A stretch of 64,000 nt of DNA from the NCBI GenBank assembly GCA_963920665.1, contig OY987268.1, positions 15,130,501 to 15,194,500 of the forward strand. Reading direction: 5' to 3'. Shown here one piece after another: positions 13,324 through 25,870 of this stretch. Within the stretch, counting starts at the first letter, position 1. Every line of letters begins with the position of its first letter. The notes beneath the pieces are model-generated. The model had not been told where the DNA came from, did no database searches, and saw nothing but the letters and a program-made list of their open reading frames with translations. Position numbers and translations under genes: made by a program. The stretch is from Straminergon stramineum (taxonomy: Eukaryota > Streptophyta > Bryopsida > Hypnales > Calliergonaceae).

Positions 13324-13585
13324 CCCTTAAACGACGCCATGACAAAGAATCTCTCTATGCAAGACAACATTGAGATTCATGGCTAATGAATGACAAAGAA
13401 TCTCTCTATGCAAGACAACATGTAGGACAAAACTACAACTACTCATCTTCCGAAGTTTGTGTGAAAAGGGAACATCTTCTACAATAGTATGACTTCCAAT
13501 TAGTATTTTTGCATTTTTTTTATTCAACAATTCACATGGTACCAAAACAAATGATTCCCATGGCGACCAACTCAACCTTTAAGGA
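13324..13585. mobile_element. MITE with TTAA duplication and CCC-type ends
   Basis: 262 bp flanked by TTAA at 13320-13323 and 13586-13589. The left end is CCCTTAAACGACGCCATG. The reverse complement of the right end starts TCCTTAAAGG and also reaches GCCATGG. It contains two copies of a sequence of about 30 bp, roughly 50 bp apart (about 13339-13368 and 13390-13420). A minus-strand frame of about 80 codons covers it but is not recognised. One of four members seen in this window. Confidence 0.55.
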
Positions 13586-13707
13586 TTAATCTTATTACTT
13601 GTGTGTGCTACTCGTGAGAAATTTGTTCGAGATCATTAAGTGCTCTTGTAGATTCAAATTACTTTAATATAGAGTATCTTGTAGGTCAAAATATTGTCTG
13701 AACAAAC

Positions 13708-14340
13708 TTAACCCTAGAAGGACAAGCCTATGACCATTGATTTCAAGCCTCCCTATCCATCTCTTTGTTTGTTGCCATTTTGCAACTAGATATGAACAAA
13801 AAATTTTGTAATTCTTTTCCAGAGATGAAATCATATGCCCACTACAACTCTACAAGTCATAAAAATTTCAAATTGAAATTACTATGAATTTTTAAGAAAC
13901 AATCAAAGAAAATTCATATCAAATACAAAATGTACTCAAAAAAGTCTAAAATTTTCACTATAGATGTATATTATAGTATAGAACATCATGCTATAAAACA
14001 AAGTTATTGTGTCCCTCTAAAATTAGAAAATCAACAAACCATGGTTATAGGCCCTAAGTTTAGATTGCTATGAAATATGTAAATTTATGAATTTTTCAAA
14101 ATTTCAATTAGAATAGAAATTGAAATTGATAAGCTTCATTTCATTATTTGGACTCAAATCCATAAAATATCATTTTTATGGCTAACATTCACATCAAGAG
14201 AAAATAGAAAGAAATGGTCAAAATACACTACGTGGGTGATCCGTCTTTTAAGCATCTTCTTCTTTAGAAAAGTCAACAATACCATAATGAGGGACTTTGC
14301 AATACTATTCACTGAAAATGTACTCAAGTACCCTCCAAAT
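13708..14340. repeat. Free-standing relic of the R1 distal half
   Basis: Starts TTAACCCTAGAAGGAC and aligns with R1 from about 5324, 32938 and 60388 onward, down to the stretch with TCATTTTTATGGCTAACATT. It ends where a TTAA-flanked element begins at 14341. It shows that the R1 distal half has existed apart from the R1 head. Confidence 0.55.
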
Positions 14341-14344
14341 TTAA

Positions 14345-15156
14345 CCCCTAATTGCCTCATCAACCATATTTGGTCATCTTGAAATTTCAAGCTCATTTTG
14401 GGATGGGCAATTAAATTCTTGTGACTGCTTTGAAATTTTTTACGAGTAGTTTCAAAGGTTAACTACTAAAATTTTTTATTTTTCACAAAACAAGGGACAT
14501 ACTGAATTTTTGAGAGGTCCTCAAAGGCATATATGTATCTTAGTGGAAGAGTAAAGCTTGCAAATTTTACTTGATTTCTTGGATGTAAGCAAAGCTTGCC
14601 AATTTCACTTGATTTGAGATCTAAAAAGTTGTTCTTATCCATTTGCTTTGAAAATGGACCCAATGGAAAGAGTAAAGTGTTTTCATGATATTCACCATTG
14701 AAAATTTAAACATGCAAATGTTGATTTGGAGTTAATTGCGATTTCTACTTATTAAAAAAATTGCATTTCAACAATTGTAAGGTGGATTGTGTAATGAGTT
14801 TGATGTTTTTTCATGTGAATTTAAGGTTTTTGGAAGTTCATTTTAGTGTGATAACACAATTTTTCGTTGGTCATGTCACCTTTAATCCCCAAAAAATCTT
14901 ATATGCAAATTTCTAAGACATTGTGGGGAGGAGTGGCATACTAAAAATAGAAAATGTGTATTTCTCTTGTTATAATCTCACAACTTCTATGCAATTTTTT
15001 CTCTAAATTGGTAAGCACACTAATAAGCAAGCTCTTTAGACATCCATACAATTAGATTTTGAAAAAAAAACATTTTTTGGGGTTGGGGATAACTATAAGC
15101 CTAAGCTCTTTTTTCATAGTCAAAACGCACTTGGAAAGGCTTAGGCACTTAGGGGG
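14345..15156. mobile_element. TTAA-flanked element with CCCCTAA termini
   Basis: 812 bp between TTAA 14341-14344 and TTAA 15157-15160. The left end CCCCTAATTGCCTCA and the reverse complement of the right end, CCCCCTAAGTGCCTAA, match at about 13 of 15 positions after one extra C. The interior is AT-rich and non-coding, so it is non-autonomous. It contains a short direct duplication (AAAGCTTGC...TTGATTT, about 14545-14615). Confidence 0.5.
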
Positions 15157-16597
15157 TTAAGAAATGGATGAAAACGTGACCATATTTGTGACAACGGGTT
15201 GTGACTTGAATCGTGACACTTTGAACTTAATATAATAGATTATAGGGTTGGAGATTATATGGAAAAATTACAAGGGGCATCCTTCTTCTGCATATATTAT
15301 AATAGGACAAATCAATTTACTTAATATACAAATAAACCACTCAAAAGTGAATATCTATATCTATGTATGTACAAGTGATACATTACATGTACACACAAAA
15401 TTATCATTGTATCATTCATTTTGATTGGAATTTGTTCATGCTTTATAACGTATATTGTTACTAATACAACATTACTATGTGATGTTGTCATAATTTTGTG
15501 CTTACAATTGCCAACACCACATCTAATTTCAAGAATGATAGATAATTGGGAGTTTACTTGCATGCTCCAAGTGGCTCTTGAACTCCATTAGGATTGTTTG
15601 AGTTTCTTGTGTCATTGTTCTTGGACACATCCAATGGAGATATTGTGCAATGTCAAATAGATCCACCAATTCTACTATCCTTCATTCTACTATATGCATG
15701 GTATTCAAAATATGCTTGAGTTTGTCATCTTGAATGCTTACCAACCAAAACGGAATTTCTTATCTCTTAAAGTCCCAAATTGTGTTTTTTGGCAATATAG
15801 CGATTTTGGGTAGCTCATTATAAACAATTTTTTCTTTCAAATTTTCACACAACATGTGCTTAAGGAGTAGCTTTAAGGCATGATGATTTTCATACTTTTG
15901 ACTACATGGTTAAAAAGTTATTGTATCATATGTTGATTTCATTGAACCATGGGCAACTTGGGCAACTCAAAAAAAATCTTTAAAAATCACTTTTTTCAGA
16001 AAAGAAAATTTGAAATTGGTTTTCTAGATTTCTATACAGGTGGAAATCTTTGAATCATTCCATTTTGATTAATGAAATGTAAGTGATGAAATAAAATCGT
16101 AGGATGGAGATTGTTTATTACAACCATTGGGATTGACATTTTGTCAATTGCATAACTAAATTCTTACCAATTTTGTATTTTGAATCATTCTCTACTTCTA
16201 TCTACTTACTATTTTTCTCCTACATATTGTACAAGTTCAAATGATCTGAAATTTTTCAAGTATGTAACTAACTTGACTTGAAGAATTAATCCCATAAAGA
16301 ACCACCATAATGGAAATTTTTTCATATAAATGTGACCTTGTAAATGCAGCCACTCATTTTTTCACAAAGTCAAAAAAGCATTTTTGTCGATTCAAATGCT
16401 AATATCTTGCAAACTATAGAATGAAAACTTTTGAATTTTTTTCCACATATTCTTGAACTAGCATATTACAAGATTCTACAATTCCATGTGTCTAAATTAT
16501 TTTTTTTCTAAAATTTGGTTCTCATACTAGAAATGGTAGTTTTGGAGCATTTTTGGTGAAAATACATTAAAAAACCTTCGGGGGTAAAAGTGAAGAA
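15157..16597. other. No gene seen; AT-rich
   Basis: AT-rich stretch with short random frames only. No repeat partner recognised in the window. Confidence 0.45.
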
Positions 16598-16833
16598 TCA
16601 CAAAATGCAAAAACAATGGTTATGTTCAAAGCTCCACGTAGTTCCTACCCCAACAACGCTAGTATGTGAGCCCAAGAATGTGAGCTTCTGAGCATTGTTG
16701 CCAAAACAATTCCAACTTGAATTCCAATAGTAAGTAGATTGAACAACAAGTGCAAGACAAAAGAGGCTTGCAAATTGTAATATTGTTGAGCTAGTTGGAA
16801 GAGTATCCTTCTCATAATGAATCGTGTACACAT
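16598..16833 (-). other. Two overlapping short open frames, unrecognised
   Basis: Two minus-strand frames overlap here. One reads FVLHLLFNLLTIGIQVGIVL, a plausible membrane segment. The other has Cys and Trp (YYWNSSWNCFGNN). Neither has a clear start context, splice partner or family match. Either could be a relic exon or chance. Confidence 0.15.
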
Positions 16834-17431
16834 AGGCTTATCTACATAGAGAATGGTAAGAAATATGTATACATAGAGAGAAAGAGAAATTTAAAAATAT
16901 CAAAAAATGCCATCACTAACTAACCACTTCTATTGTTTTATCACTCATCCACAAGCATATATCCCTGGCTAGCTCTCAATTCTACTAGTAGACTCTAGTA
17001 AGTTACACTCCGCTCTCACCTACGAAGTTCCTCCTCAAAAACTTAGCTAACACCGAACTAGGCAAAATGACCCCACTTACTCATGTATGGATGGTATGGA
17101 GCTCCTTTAGATTGCCACCGTTGCTTTTGAAAAACATTCCATCAACTTGAACATCCTAGTATGAATTATCCACAGATTTTCATTAGCATTTATCACATTT
17201 AGGATTTTTCAAACAAACTCATTTATGTATTCATCCATGCATTAGTTTCATCCACCTCAATGGATGCAAACATTGACAAGTGTTAACTGATAACCACTTC
17301 CTTGATTCTTTGATTAGGACGAAATTTGTTAGAAGATGACTTATACACGAAAATCAAAGAATCATGTAAGTTAAAACATCCTTGTAAGTACCAAGCGCCT
17401 TGAGTTCCCAGATCAACCACACAATGAAAAT

Positions 17432-17533
17432 TTACAAAATCAGCTCAGGCTTAATATAGAGGAACATACAGATGAACACTGGTGTGGCTGAAATGATCTT
17501 CCCCACTTTGTGGTTGCCTTGCACAATCTGCGC
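17432..17533 (-). other. Candidate terminal exon of an unknown gene
   Basis: A strong acceptor on the minus strand (TTCTTTCTTGTGTCTCAG, then GCG at 17533) is followed by 33 open codons beginning AQIVQGNHKVGKIISATPV and ending in TAA. The pyrimidine tract and hydrophobic tail look exon-like. No upstream partner exon could be joined with confidence and the family is not recognised. Confidence 0.2.
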
Positions 17534-18663
17534 CTGAGACACAAGAAAGAAGGTTAGTCACTCATGATCATACTTCGATGGGAAATTATGAGCGCTAGAC
17601 CTCTCCAAATAAGTACTTTGCTGAAAAGAGTGTGTAACTCCCTTTTTCCAGATATGTAGATCATATGTGACAAATGATGTTGTAACTCAGAACATATGTG
17701 CAGCTTGTGAACTGTTGTTATAAAACACCAAGTCATTTACATCCTAATTAAATACCCTGCTCTACCTTCCAACCATAACTTTCCCCAAAATACAGCATTT
17801 AGCCTCCCAGCTCCAAAACTTGTGACAGATCACCTGAAAACATCTACAATACAAATCACATTCCAACACAAAAATGTGCAACAAAAATCTTTGAAGCACT
17901 TCCACTCCTGTTATTAATTCACAAATTCACATGTGAAAGTTAAGCAATCATATGAGTTCAGAATATGCTAATTTCTCAGGATGTACAAGGGTTTTTTGTG
18001 CAACTAGGAAGGGTTAGATCCTACTGCTTAGAGTCTGTATTTCAAACCATAAACTTAAGCTGAACATACTGCTAGACAGGAATACCCAACCCTATCTTAT
18101 GACAGTGCCTTACAAATACAAATGGCTTCTAAATGCACCCACACATGACTTAACAACTTGACATGTGAAAGATGTCCAATTATTTTTTAAAAGAAGAGAA
18201 TAGCTTTGCTAAAAATGTAAATTTTTTGCCGGGGATGTGGTCCCTTGGTTCTGTGTATTGTTTCCCCTTTGCAATGGAAATTGTCCATGTGTTTCAAGAA
18301 AAAAAGAATGGCTTTTTTGGTACATCCCAATACTTGGGCATTTATCTAAGTTTTCCCCCAGCTAAAAAGACTCTCTTTCAGGAACTTATTAAGTATCCTG
18401 GTTAGCTCTTAACCCCTCACAGCAACAAGTTTCCCTCATTACAGAAATAGTTTTTGTTTCCAACATATCACAATTCCTTGTCTAAGGCATGCCTTTAAAA
18501 GATTTTTTTGAAAAAAAAATACTCTACAACCATGAACAAGCAAATATGAATACCAAGGTATTCATACTTCTAAGTAAGTGCAATGTCCAATCAAAGGATT
18601 GTCATGGTGACAATAGACAAGAATAGACAAGAATCAACAATATAGGAAATATTCAAGTCGTAG
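17534..18663. other. No gene seen
   Basis: Intergenic, AT-rich, with short frames only. No repeat partner seen. Confidence 0.4.
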
Positions 18664-18969
18664 ACATTAGGGGAGATTTGAGGCCTCCAGGAGACTGCGA
18701 GTTCCCAGGCTGTGGGGAATGTAGGAATGGTGCCACTACAACAGATTGTTGTGGCTATGATACTGCCACGTCAAGGAAAAAAAATGATTTTTTTTGCAAC
18801 TTCTTTTTACATTTCAAAACTAATTATATATATATATATATATCATTTTTCTATTTTCTATTTTTATTTTATTTCCTGACAGCAATCAACCGTTCCCGGA
18901 CTACATAGGGAGCAGGTAGGGGAACAAGCTTAAAACGGCCTTCCTGAGGCCTCAAATCCCCTCTAATGT
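18664..18969. mobile_element. MITE-like element with about 26 bp terminal inverted repeats
   Basis: 306 bp. The left end is ACATTAGGGGAGATTTGAGG; the reverse complement of the right end is ACATTAGAGGGGATTTGAGG. Both continue CCTC. A TA microsatellite (18825-18843) lies inside. No clean target-site duplication can be read from the flanks, so the superfamily is open. No coding capacity. Confidence 0.6.
18825..18843. repeat. (TA)n microsatellite
   Basis: About nine TA units inside the MITE at 18664-18969. Confidence 0.9.
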
Positions 18970-21795
18970 TTAATTTACAAAGGAAATCTTCTATAACGTT
19001 TGAGCAAAAGAAGTATTAAATTTTGAAGGTGAAATAATCCATCTTGCGTCCAGATAATCTCCAAGAGGATTGGGGCCTCACTTGTGCGTGTCCCAAAAAT
19101 CACAAAAAAATGTAAAGTTAATAAGGTTACACCACGTGTCTTAAGCCCTCAACCGCATGCTATAGCCTTCACAAGGAGAAAAATAGACATTATATAAACA
19201 TTCAATTGCCTCAATTAGTCAAGAACTTGTGGAGTGTTTTGGAAGGATGCCATGAAACTAGCACAGTGGCACAAAAAACTTCACTGTGAACTTCTGGATA
19301 GTAGAAAGCAAAAACTTTGATAACTTAGCTCCAAGTTCTCAAATCATCACTCAACAATGGCTCAAGCTTTCTCAAAGACCCCAAACTCAATTTGCTACAA
19401 AGTTGAACTAGACTTCTTTGGGAACATGTGGAAATTTTTTTAGAAACTTTGACAGCACGGATTGAAAGATTATAACATTTGAAGTTAGGTGAAAAAGTTA
19501 GGTGAAAAAGTTTTTTTTGAACCTTGCCAAACATGGCTTGCAAACTTTAACTCCTTGAATGAGATTCTTACACTAAATAGCTTTTCTTTTACATTTGCAT
19601 CTTGGATCATGTAAGCTACACACCTGCCAAATTTCAAAATCATAGGAAGAGTTTTGCACATGATGCCTACAAAGTTCAGGGCAACACAACTTTCGATCTG
19701 GGCACCTGATCGGGAAAAAAAATTAGATTTTTAGGAAGGGGATACATAGTTACACATTATGTCCAAATTTCATGAACATTTGACTAAAAATGACTTTGTA
19801 GGAACTTACCCAAGATTTCTTGCATATGCTGAATGGACACTTGGTCGTTTAGGGGTAAGATAGCTGGGTATGGCAAATCAAGGCAGCTCCCATTTGTAGT
19901 GAGCCCATAATCCAATAAATATCAGTTCGTAATTACTAGCTGGCTACCTGGTTAAGTGACTAAATCCAAGCATTTCAACAGCTCATCTAGCCCATCCCCT
20001 GTCAAATGGTAATAAACTTCTGAAATGAATTATTGAGCTGAGTGTACTAAATGGTGACTAAAATCACATCCAATGCTTTATCAGCCTCCAATTCTCCAAT
20101 TCTAGTTGTACCAGAGGCATGTGAACAAATCACCATGCTATACAACAATATGTCCATCCTTTGAATTGTTTCCAAATTAGCGAACAAAGGGAGTTTAAAT
20201 AACAGAGTTTTCATATTTAGTGAATCCCTGATTTTATCAATGCAAAAGGTTCCACAGCATGACAAGAGCCCATCAAATCATCCAGTGTTTAATTGGATAG
20301 AATGATGTTTTATAAGGCTGTGGGAATCAAAGAGAATATTTCATAAGATGAGAATATGAAATATCCTGTAATCTGACTATTCACCTTCCCAACAGGAGGC
20401 ATTTGTGAAATTAGAGCCAAAAAGGAGCCAAGTTAACTATCAAATAATTCCCAAAACATATTGTAGACATATTCAGTCCCCAACAATGGTATTTCTACCT
20501 TTCAAATTTCATTAGGATATTAGAATCCATCACCTACATTTTAACTACATTGTTAATTAATTTGTATTCTAGTTCCTGAAATAGAATTCCTATCACATGT
20601 CATGTAGCTTGAACTTGAAATAGGAATCTAGAAAAAAGGAAAAAGGAAAAAGAAAAAAGAAAAAGGAAGATGTCCAATTGAGTATGTGCACAACATGACA
20701 TGATAATGTGAGGAGATATTATGGGAATGTGCAAATAACAAGAGTCTCAGTAAAGAATGTTGAGTTTAGTGCAATTTCAATACAATAATGAGTCTAATAG
20801 TAATAACATCAATGCAAGCACTATATACTTAAAAACTTAGTGAAAGCACTCCATACATGAAACTCATGTTACAATAGTAATAAGGTAGAAATACCCACTA
20901 GAGTCTCTGTTCCCATCTTTGTACCCTAGACTACAACTAAATGTGTCCCTAGGCTCTGATGAATGTGTCTTTCAATTGTTTAACTCTAATTTGTTGACAC
21001 ATTTGAAGGATACACACTTAATTGTAAAATTTTGTTAACAACTCATTTTTGTAGATTTCAGTTTAGGGTCCACCTAATTATATGATAGTTTTGGTGGTCT
21101 AGGGAGCCAATACTTATGAAAAATCATAGAAATTACGTTCTACATCCAAAAAATCTAATTTGCTTTTTGAATATTCATGATTTTCACTTGCTAATATTCC
21201 AAAAATCTTATTTTTAGTAAAAGGTGCTTCCAACTATGTTGAATTGTTCATATTGACAATTTTGGGTGTTTCTACTATAGCATATCAAACACATCATCTT
21301 ACCATTCATAGTAAACAAACTAACAACTAATAAAGGACATCACACCACACCTGGTCTATGTGTGATGAGGGTGTAAGAATTTTGTGAGAGACCCCTTCAA
21401 GACCTTCATCATCTAGAAGAAAATGCACAAAACTCTTAGTTGTAGCCCCATCTTCTTTCACATTTTCCCAACTTCTAAGGTCTTGGTGGTCTAGAGTTAG
21501 GATACTATGTTCACGTCATCATGTCTCACTACTCTACTACTTAAACAAACCTAATAAATAAGCCACTTCCCAATTGAAGAATCTTCATTGAAGATGATTT
21601 CAAAATAATATTTGTTGTTTGGTCACAACTTTTCTCATTGCCTCTCTTTGCACTAAGCCTCTACATGGCGATTCTATTGCTTTTGAGCCTAGTTATCGTA
21701 GAACCATCCATTATTAGCCAAACCCCATGGACAATATATAGGTAATAGGAAATTCAACAGTGAGATGAGTGATAACTAATCATTAGTTATTCATA
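18970..21795. other. No supported gene; one Cys/His-rich frame
   Basis: AT-rich region with a purine-only GA/A microsatellite at about 20630-20672. On the minus strand, 19704-19573 follows an acceptor-like TCAG and reads 43 codons to a stop with seven Cys and three His (begins CPDRKLCCPELCRHH). The spacing looks zinc-binding but I know no family. A minus-strand frame at 20265-20047 is likewise unrecognised. A 19 bp hairpin (ATAACTAAT-C-ATTAGTTAT, 21772-21790) sits just before duplicated block S. Confidence 0.3.
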
Positions 21796-22949
21796 GATGA
21801 CTTTGTGCCAACTCTCACTTTGTTTCAATCCTCCCAACGTGGCTCTAGTGTTGGTGGTTTGGCGTCTCCTTCAAAGCAAGGAACTCGAGCCAATAGTTTG
21901 AGAGTACCCTCAAAATCTACTCTCAAGGCTTCCTCAAGCGGGTAAATCAGCAGACGGTGTATTTGTTTTGATTTACTTTTACCTTTTTGAAGTTATGTTC
22001 TTTTCCATGTTACTTATTCATGGATGCATTTAATTGGAAATGAATATTCCCGTGTCTAGAGTTTAGCATTTCATTAGTTGCTACATCCTTGGGGCCCCAC
22101 TTGCTCCAAGCAAGGAGCACGAATTAGCTAGTTGGTGCCTTGAGGCTTGTTGCCTACCTGAAAGTTAATCAAATTCCTATGTGCTCGCACTTGCTATGTA
22201 ACTAATGGGATTTAGAATTTTCATATTGCTAGTTTCTACTACTTGGTTGGTGGGAGTAACACTTGCTTTTGAAAACCATTGACCTAGTCACAATTAGTTG
22301 ACATTTTCCCCAATTGGGAGCTCATTGATAGAAATGACTATGAATCTAACTTAGTGCTCGTTGATTAGTGGGAATTAGTTCCAATTTGTTAGTGATAGTA
22401 CTTTGACAGTGTGAACACCAAGTTAGTTACTTGATTGATGTAGTTGGGGCCTAAGTTTGTGTAATTTGCATCTTGTAAATAGCCTCAACCTAGATTGGAT
22501 CATCTTTTATTTTTGGAAAAGGCTTGGTTGAAAGAAGATCAACGATTGATTCCCTACTTTGGAATATGTGTGTCACGCTCAAGAAAGGAATTTTTTTGGT
22601 TATTTCCACCGTTTTTTTGCCAATGTTTTCAAATTGCAACCGGGGTTTTAACCAATTCCACCGGCTACCTTTGAACTAGCCGCCAGTTCTTCCCACTCAT
22701 TGCTCCTCACTACAAGATTAACCAAGAAAATTAGGAACTTCGTTCTTTCATCGCTAGTCAACATGCGAAGATTGACTTTTTCTGAGACGACTTCGGTTGG
22801 TGTTGGTGTTGTGAGGTGGCAAGTTTATAACGAGTCCGTCTAGGAAAAAAGTATAACTTATTTGTTCCGAAGCTTAGATCAAATATTAGCTTTCATTTTT
22901 TTATGGGCGGTTGAATTCCTACCAATGCCTTGCATTGCCTGCTATTTTC

Positions 22950-23130
22950 ATTGAGGTTAGCAGTCATTTTCTTCATCTTAATCATATTCTCCATGGGAGG
23001 AGAAATTCATTTTGCAAGTGCACTTCCTAAATGTGCATGGTTCCATAGCCCCCTAGTTTTTGGTTGTGAATGCTTTGCTAATCCCACTAGAGGAGATAAT
23101 TTCTCCTTGGAGTTCACTTTGAGTTTGTAG
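22950..23130 (+). pseudogene. Possible Ty1/copia integrase relic
   Basis: The frame contains GGEIHFASALPKCAWFHSPL followed by VFGCECFANPTRGDNFS. This resembles the segment of copia polyproteins downstream of the integrase core (FP...PPRVFGCxCFVxxxxxxDKLSPRA). The match is short, and no integrase core, reverse transcriptase or LTR was found around it. The second copy (53055-53215) has a stop in this frame. An opposite-strand frame is also open, so this is weak. Confidence 0.22.
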
Positions 23131-24364
23131 GGAGCACACATTTGGAGGCACCTATCTCTTTTTGCAGCTCTTAAGCGCGAATGATAGAACTCTCTACTTG
23201 GAATGGACATGCTAAACTAGGTTGACATGCATCGTTGGTACCAAGCTGGTTTGTGTTGTATCGTATCTTGGTGAGTGAATAATGGAGATTGGCATTCTTG
23301 TAACAAACATTATTGGCTTCTAAGACAATGAGAAACTTTATTTGCGTCTTTTTGTGAAATTAGTGAAAAAATTTCTTTGTAAACCTAGCCTTAGAACTTC
23401 GTTTGGGTTATATACATGACAACACAAAATTGCACGTGATGGTACAATAGGCTCTCTAATACTCTTAAACATTTTCAATGGCAATTTTGTGTTCTTCAAG
23501 TTGGCTCATTATTTCGCTTGACTTTCTTTACTTGACATTGCGTGCTCTATAGTACGAGTTGCTATTAGTAGTTGGTGTTGAATTGGAAAGGAAGATCTTT
23601 GGGCTTGGGGATGAACATCGTGGAGTCTCTTCTAGAGAGGGAAGATGGGAATCTATAGATGAGACTGTTGGGAGGGTGATGTGAACATGGGGACCCTCCA
23701 TCATGTGACACTCCAAATCCCTTCTTGTAATGAATTCATAAATGAAAGTAGAACAAAAAGTTTCTCTCATGCAATTTTGATCACTATCGGCCTTGAGCTC
23801 AATAAAAGTTTATAAATATCACATATAGAATAATATGGGACGAGTATTGTAGCAACCAAAATAAAGTTCAAATCTTTGATGAAGTTCAATTTGGTCTATA
23901 TTTGAGCAGTCAAAGAAAGAAAAATAGTGAGAATACCTTGAGTTGTATTACATCTTGACATGGAGTCAATACAAGACATCAACTATCTACACTTTGTTTG
24001 CAAAAAACAACCTCCAAAAAGTTTCAAGCTATACGTTTCATCAAAGAGCGAGTTCAACTCAATGTCCCTAAATTCAATTTAGTCTGAGCTTAGATCAACA
24101 TCATGCTCCTTGGAAAGGGCATGCGCTTCCATGATGTCCTACATTTTCATCACATCTCTCTTATCAAATAAGAGCCCTGCCAACTAGGTTATACCTATGT
24201 AACTTGATAGATGATCTATGAAGACAAAGCCAAAACAACAATTACCAAAAGAAAATGGTGGGAATCGTTCTGAGGATAAAAAATTGATAAAACAATTTTG
24301 CACATGTTGGAATAATTGAAAATTAATATGAATATGTCACAAGTGAAGACCATAATGTCACCTT

Positions 24365-24859
24365 CTACATTAGGTCGGCTTCTTTAGGGCAAATCTGAAA
24401 TACCATCATCCATAACCTAGTGCACCAAGTCCACAACATCCTAATGACGCAATTACAAACATTGGAAATTACACAAAACCACAAAGCATCGAATTCAATA
24501 ACTACATTGCACACACCTTCAATTAGCTCATCCCAAATATATTCAATAGGGTTTAGAGCATCCAAAACCAACAAGATTGTGAAATTTTGGTATCCAATTT
24601 GGTTTAGTGAAGACAATTAAGAGAAACTACCTTGTTCAAACTCTCTCAGCAAGAGATCTCCTCTCATACACAACAATGACACCAAGGGCATCCAACAGAA
24701 AACAATGGAGGATGACATGAAGTTTTTGTAGGGAACAATGAGTTGTAAGGAGGAAGGGAGATCTTTGGGGAGGAGAAGGGAAATCAAGAGCACCACCACA
24801 ACGTTAGAAATGCTAACAATCTTCCACACCTGCTTCATAGTGACGGAGAGGTCGAACAA
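24365..24859 (-). other. Unrecognised open frames kept between two copies
   Basis: Two abutting minus-strand frames: 24859-24617 (ends LLLREFEQGSFS) and 24616-24365 (PIEYIWDELIEGVCNV...VIRMLWTW). The second copy in block S copy 2 (about 54450-54960) keeps many of the same residues but carries frame breaks. It could be a decayed gene fragment. I do not recognise the protein. Confidence 0.2.
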
Positions 24860-25694
24860 GGTCTCATCCGAAGATCACACTAGAAGCAAAATTCGGAAGT
24901 CCAAGTTCCAAGTACTAAACTTTAGGGTTTCATGGTGGAAACCCAAGTAGATGAAACTGAACCTCCTGCAATTCAACATGACAAAGGATGAAACACCTCA
25001 CTTAGTTCACTATGGGAATGAAATGAAAGCAGAACCCACAAGTACAAACAAGTCTAACTGAAAAAGTACTTTGAGATGAATGAATCAACACTAATTGTCA
25101 AAAGCTTGGAAATTAAGAACATGACCTCACCAATGTAGGTTCCAATATCACTTAGAAAAGTAACCACCAAAACAAGAAAACCTAACTTCTTCCCTCCCTA
25201 CCAAGATACATAATCCTAGACCGCCCTCAGAAAGACAAAGATACACAAATGGATACTTAAAACCCTAAAGAAGTTGACAAGCTCACCCAACTTCACTTAT
25301 TCGCACATCTAACACATTCAAACAGACTAAGGTACCTAGATCTACACTACATACTCCCTACCATACTAGAAACTTCCTTTCTAATGGGGAAATATTCATC
25401 AAAATTACTCACCCATGGAGAAGCCCAAATGTAGAGAAATTAGAAAGAGGTTTACATTCCTATGGAGGAAGGATACAACATTGCATGACGTACCAAAAAT
25501 TGTGTATATTTGTCTTCAATTGCATGGGAAAACCTAGGCTACCCAAAACTCTTTGATGTAGTCAACAAGCACCCAAAATAATACATAACAACCAAAAGCT
25601 AGTGATGGGGGTCTCAATATACAGAGATTTGCATTTTCTTGAATGATCTGCCTAACGTCATAGGTCTCTTGAATATTTAGCACTTTAGATTCCT

Positions 25695-25870
25695 TATCTT
25701 CCACCTCATCTACCTCTTCCATGTCAAATTTGTTGTCTTCCACCTCATGCACCTCTTCAATATCAATTCAATATCTTCCACCTCTTCCATGTCAAATTCG
25801 TTGTCTTCCGCCTCATCCAGCTCTTCTACATTAGATTCAATATCATCCACCTCTTCCATATTAGATGCAA
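25695..25870 (-). repeat. Acidic coding minisatellite at the TNL2 3' end
   Basis: Imperfect units of about 39 bp encode variants of a 13-residue acidic motif (EEVDEVEDKEFDM type). TNL3 has fewer units. A TTGATATTGAA 11 bp duplication inside the array changes the reading frame of TNL2. Confidence 0.7.

Larger units (their letters stand above)
21796..25533. repeat. Duplicated block S, copy 1 (flank downstream of TNL2)
   Basis: About 3.7 kb, collinear with 51872-55775. Both copies lie downstream of a TNL copy in the same orientation, so S is part of the duplicated TNL segment. At its left edge is a Ser/Arg-rich open patch (21796-21941; GGLASPSKQGTRA) followed by a donor-like GTAAAT. Near 22950-23130 a plus-strand frame has VFGCECFANPTRGDNFS. 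Around 24370-24860 two minus-strand frames are partly kept in both copies. Confidence 0.75.
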
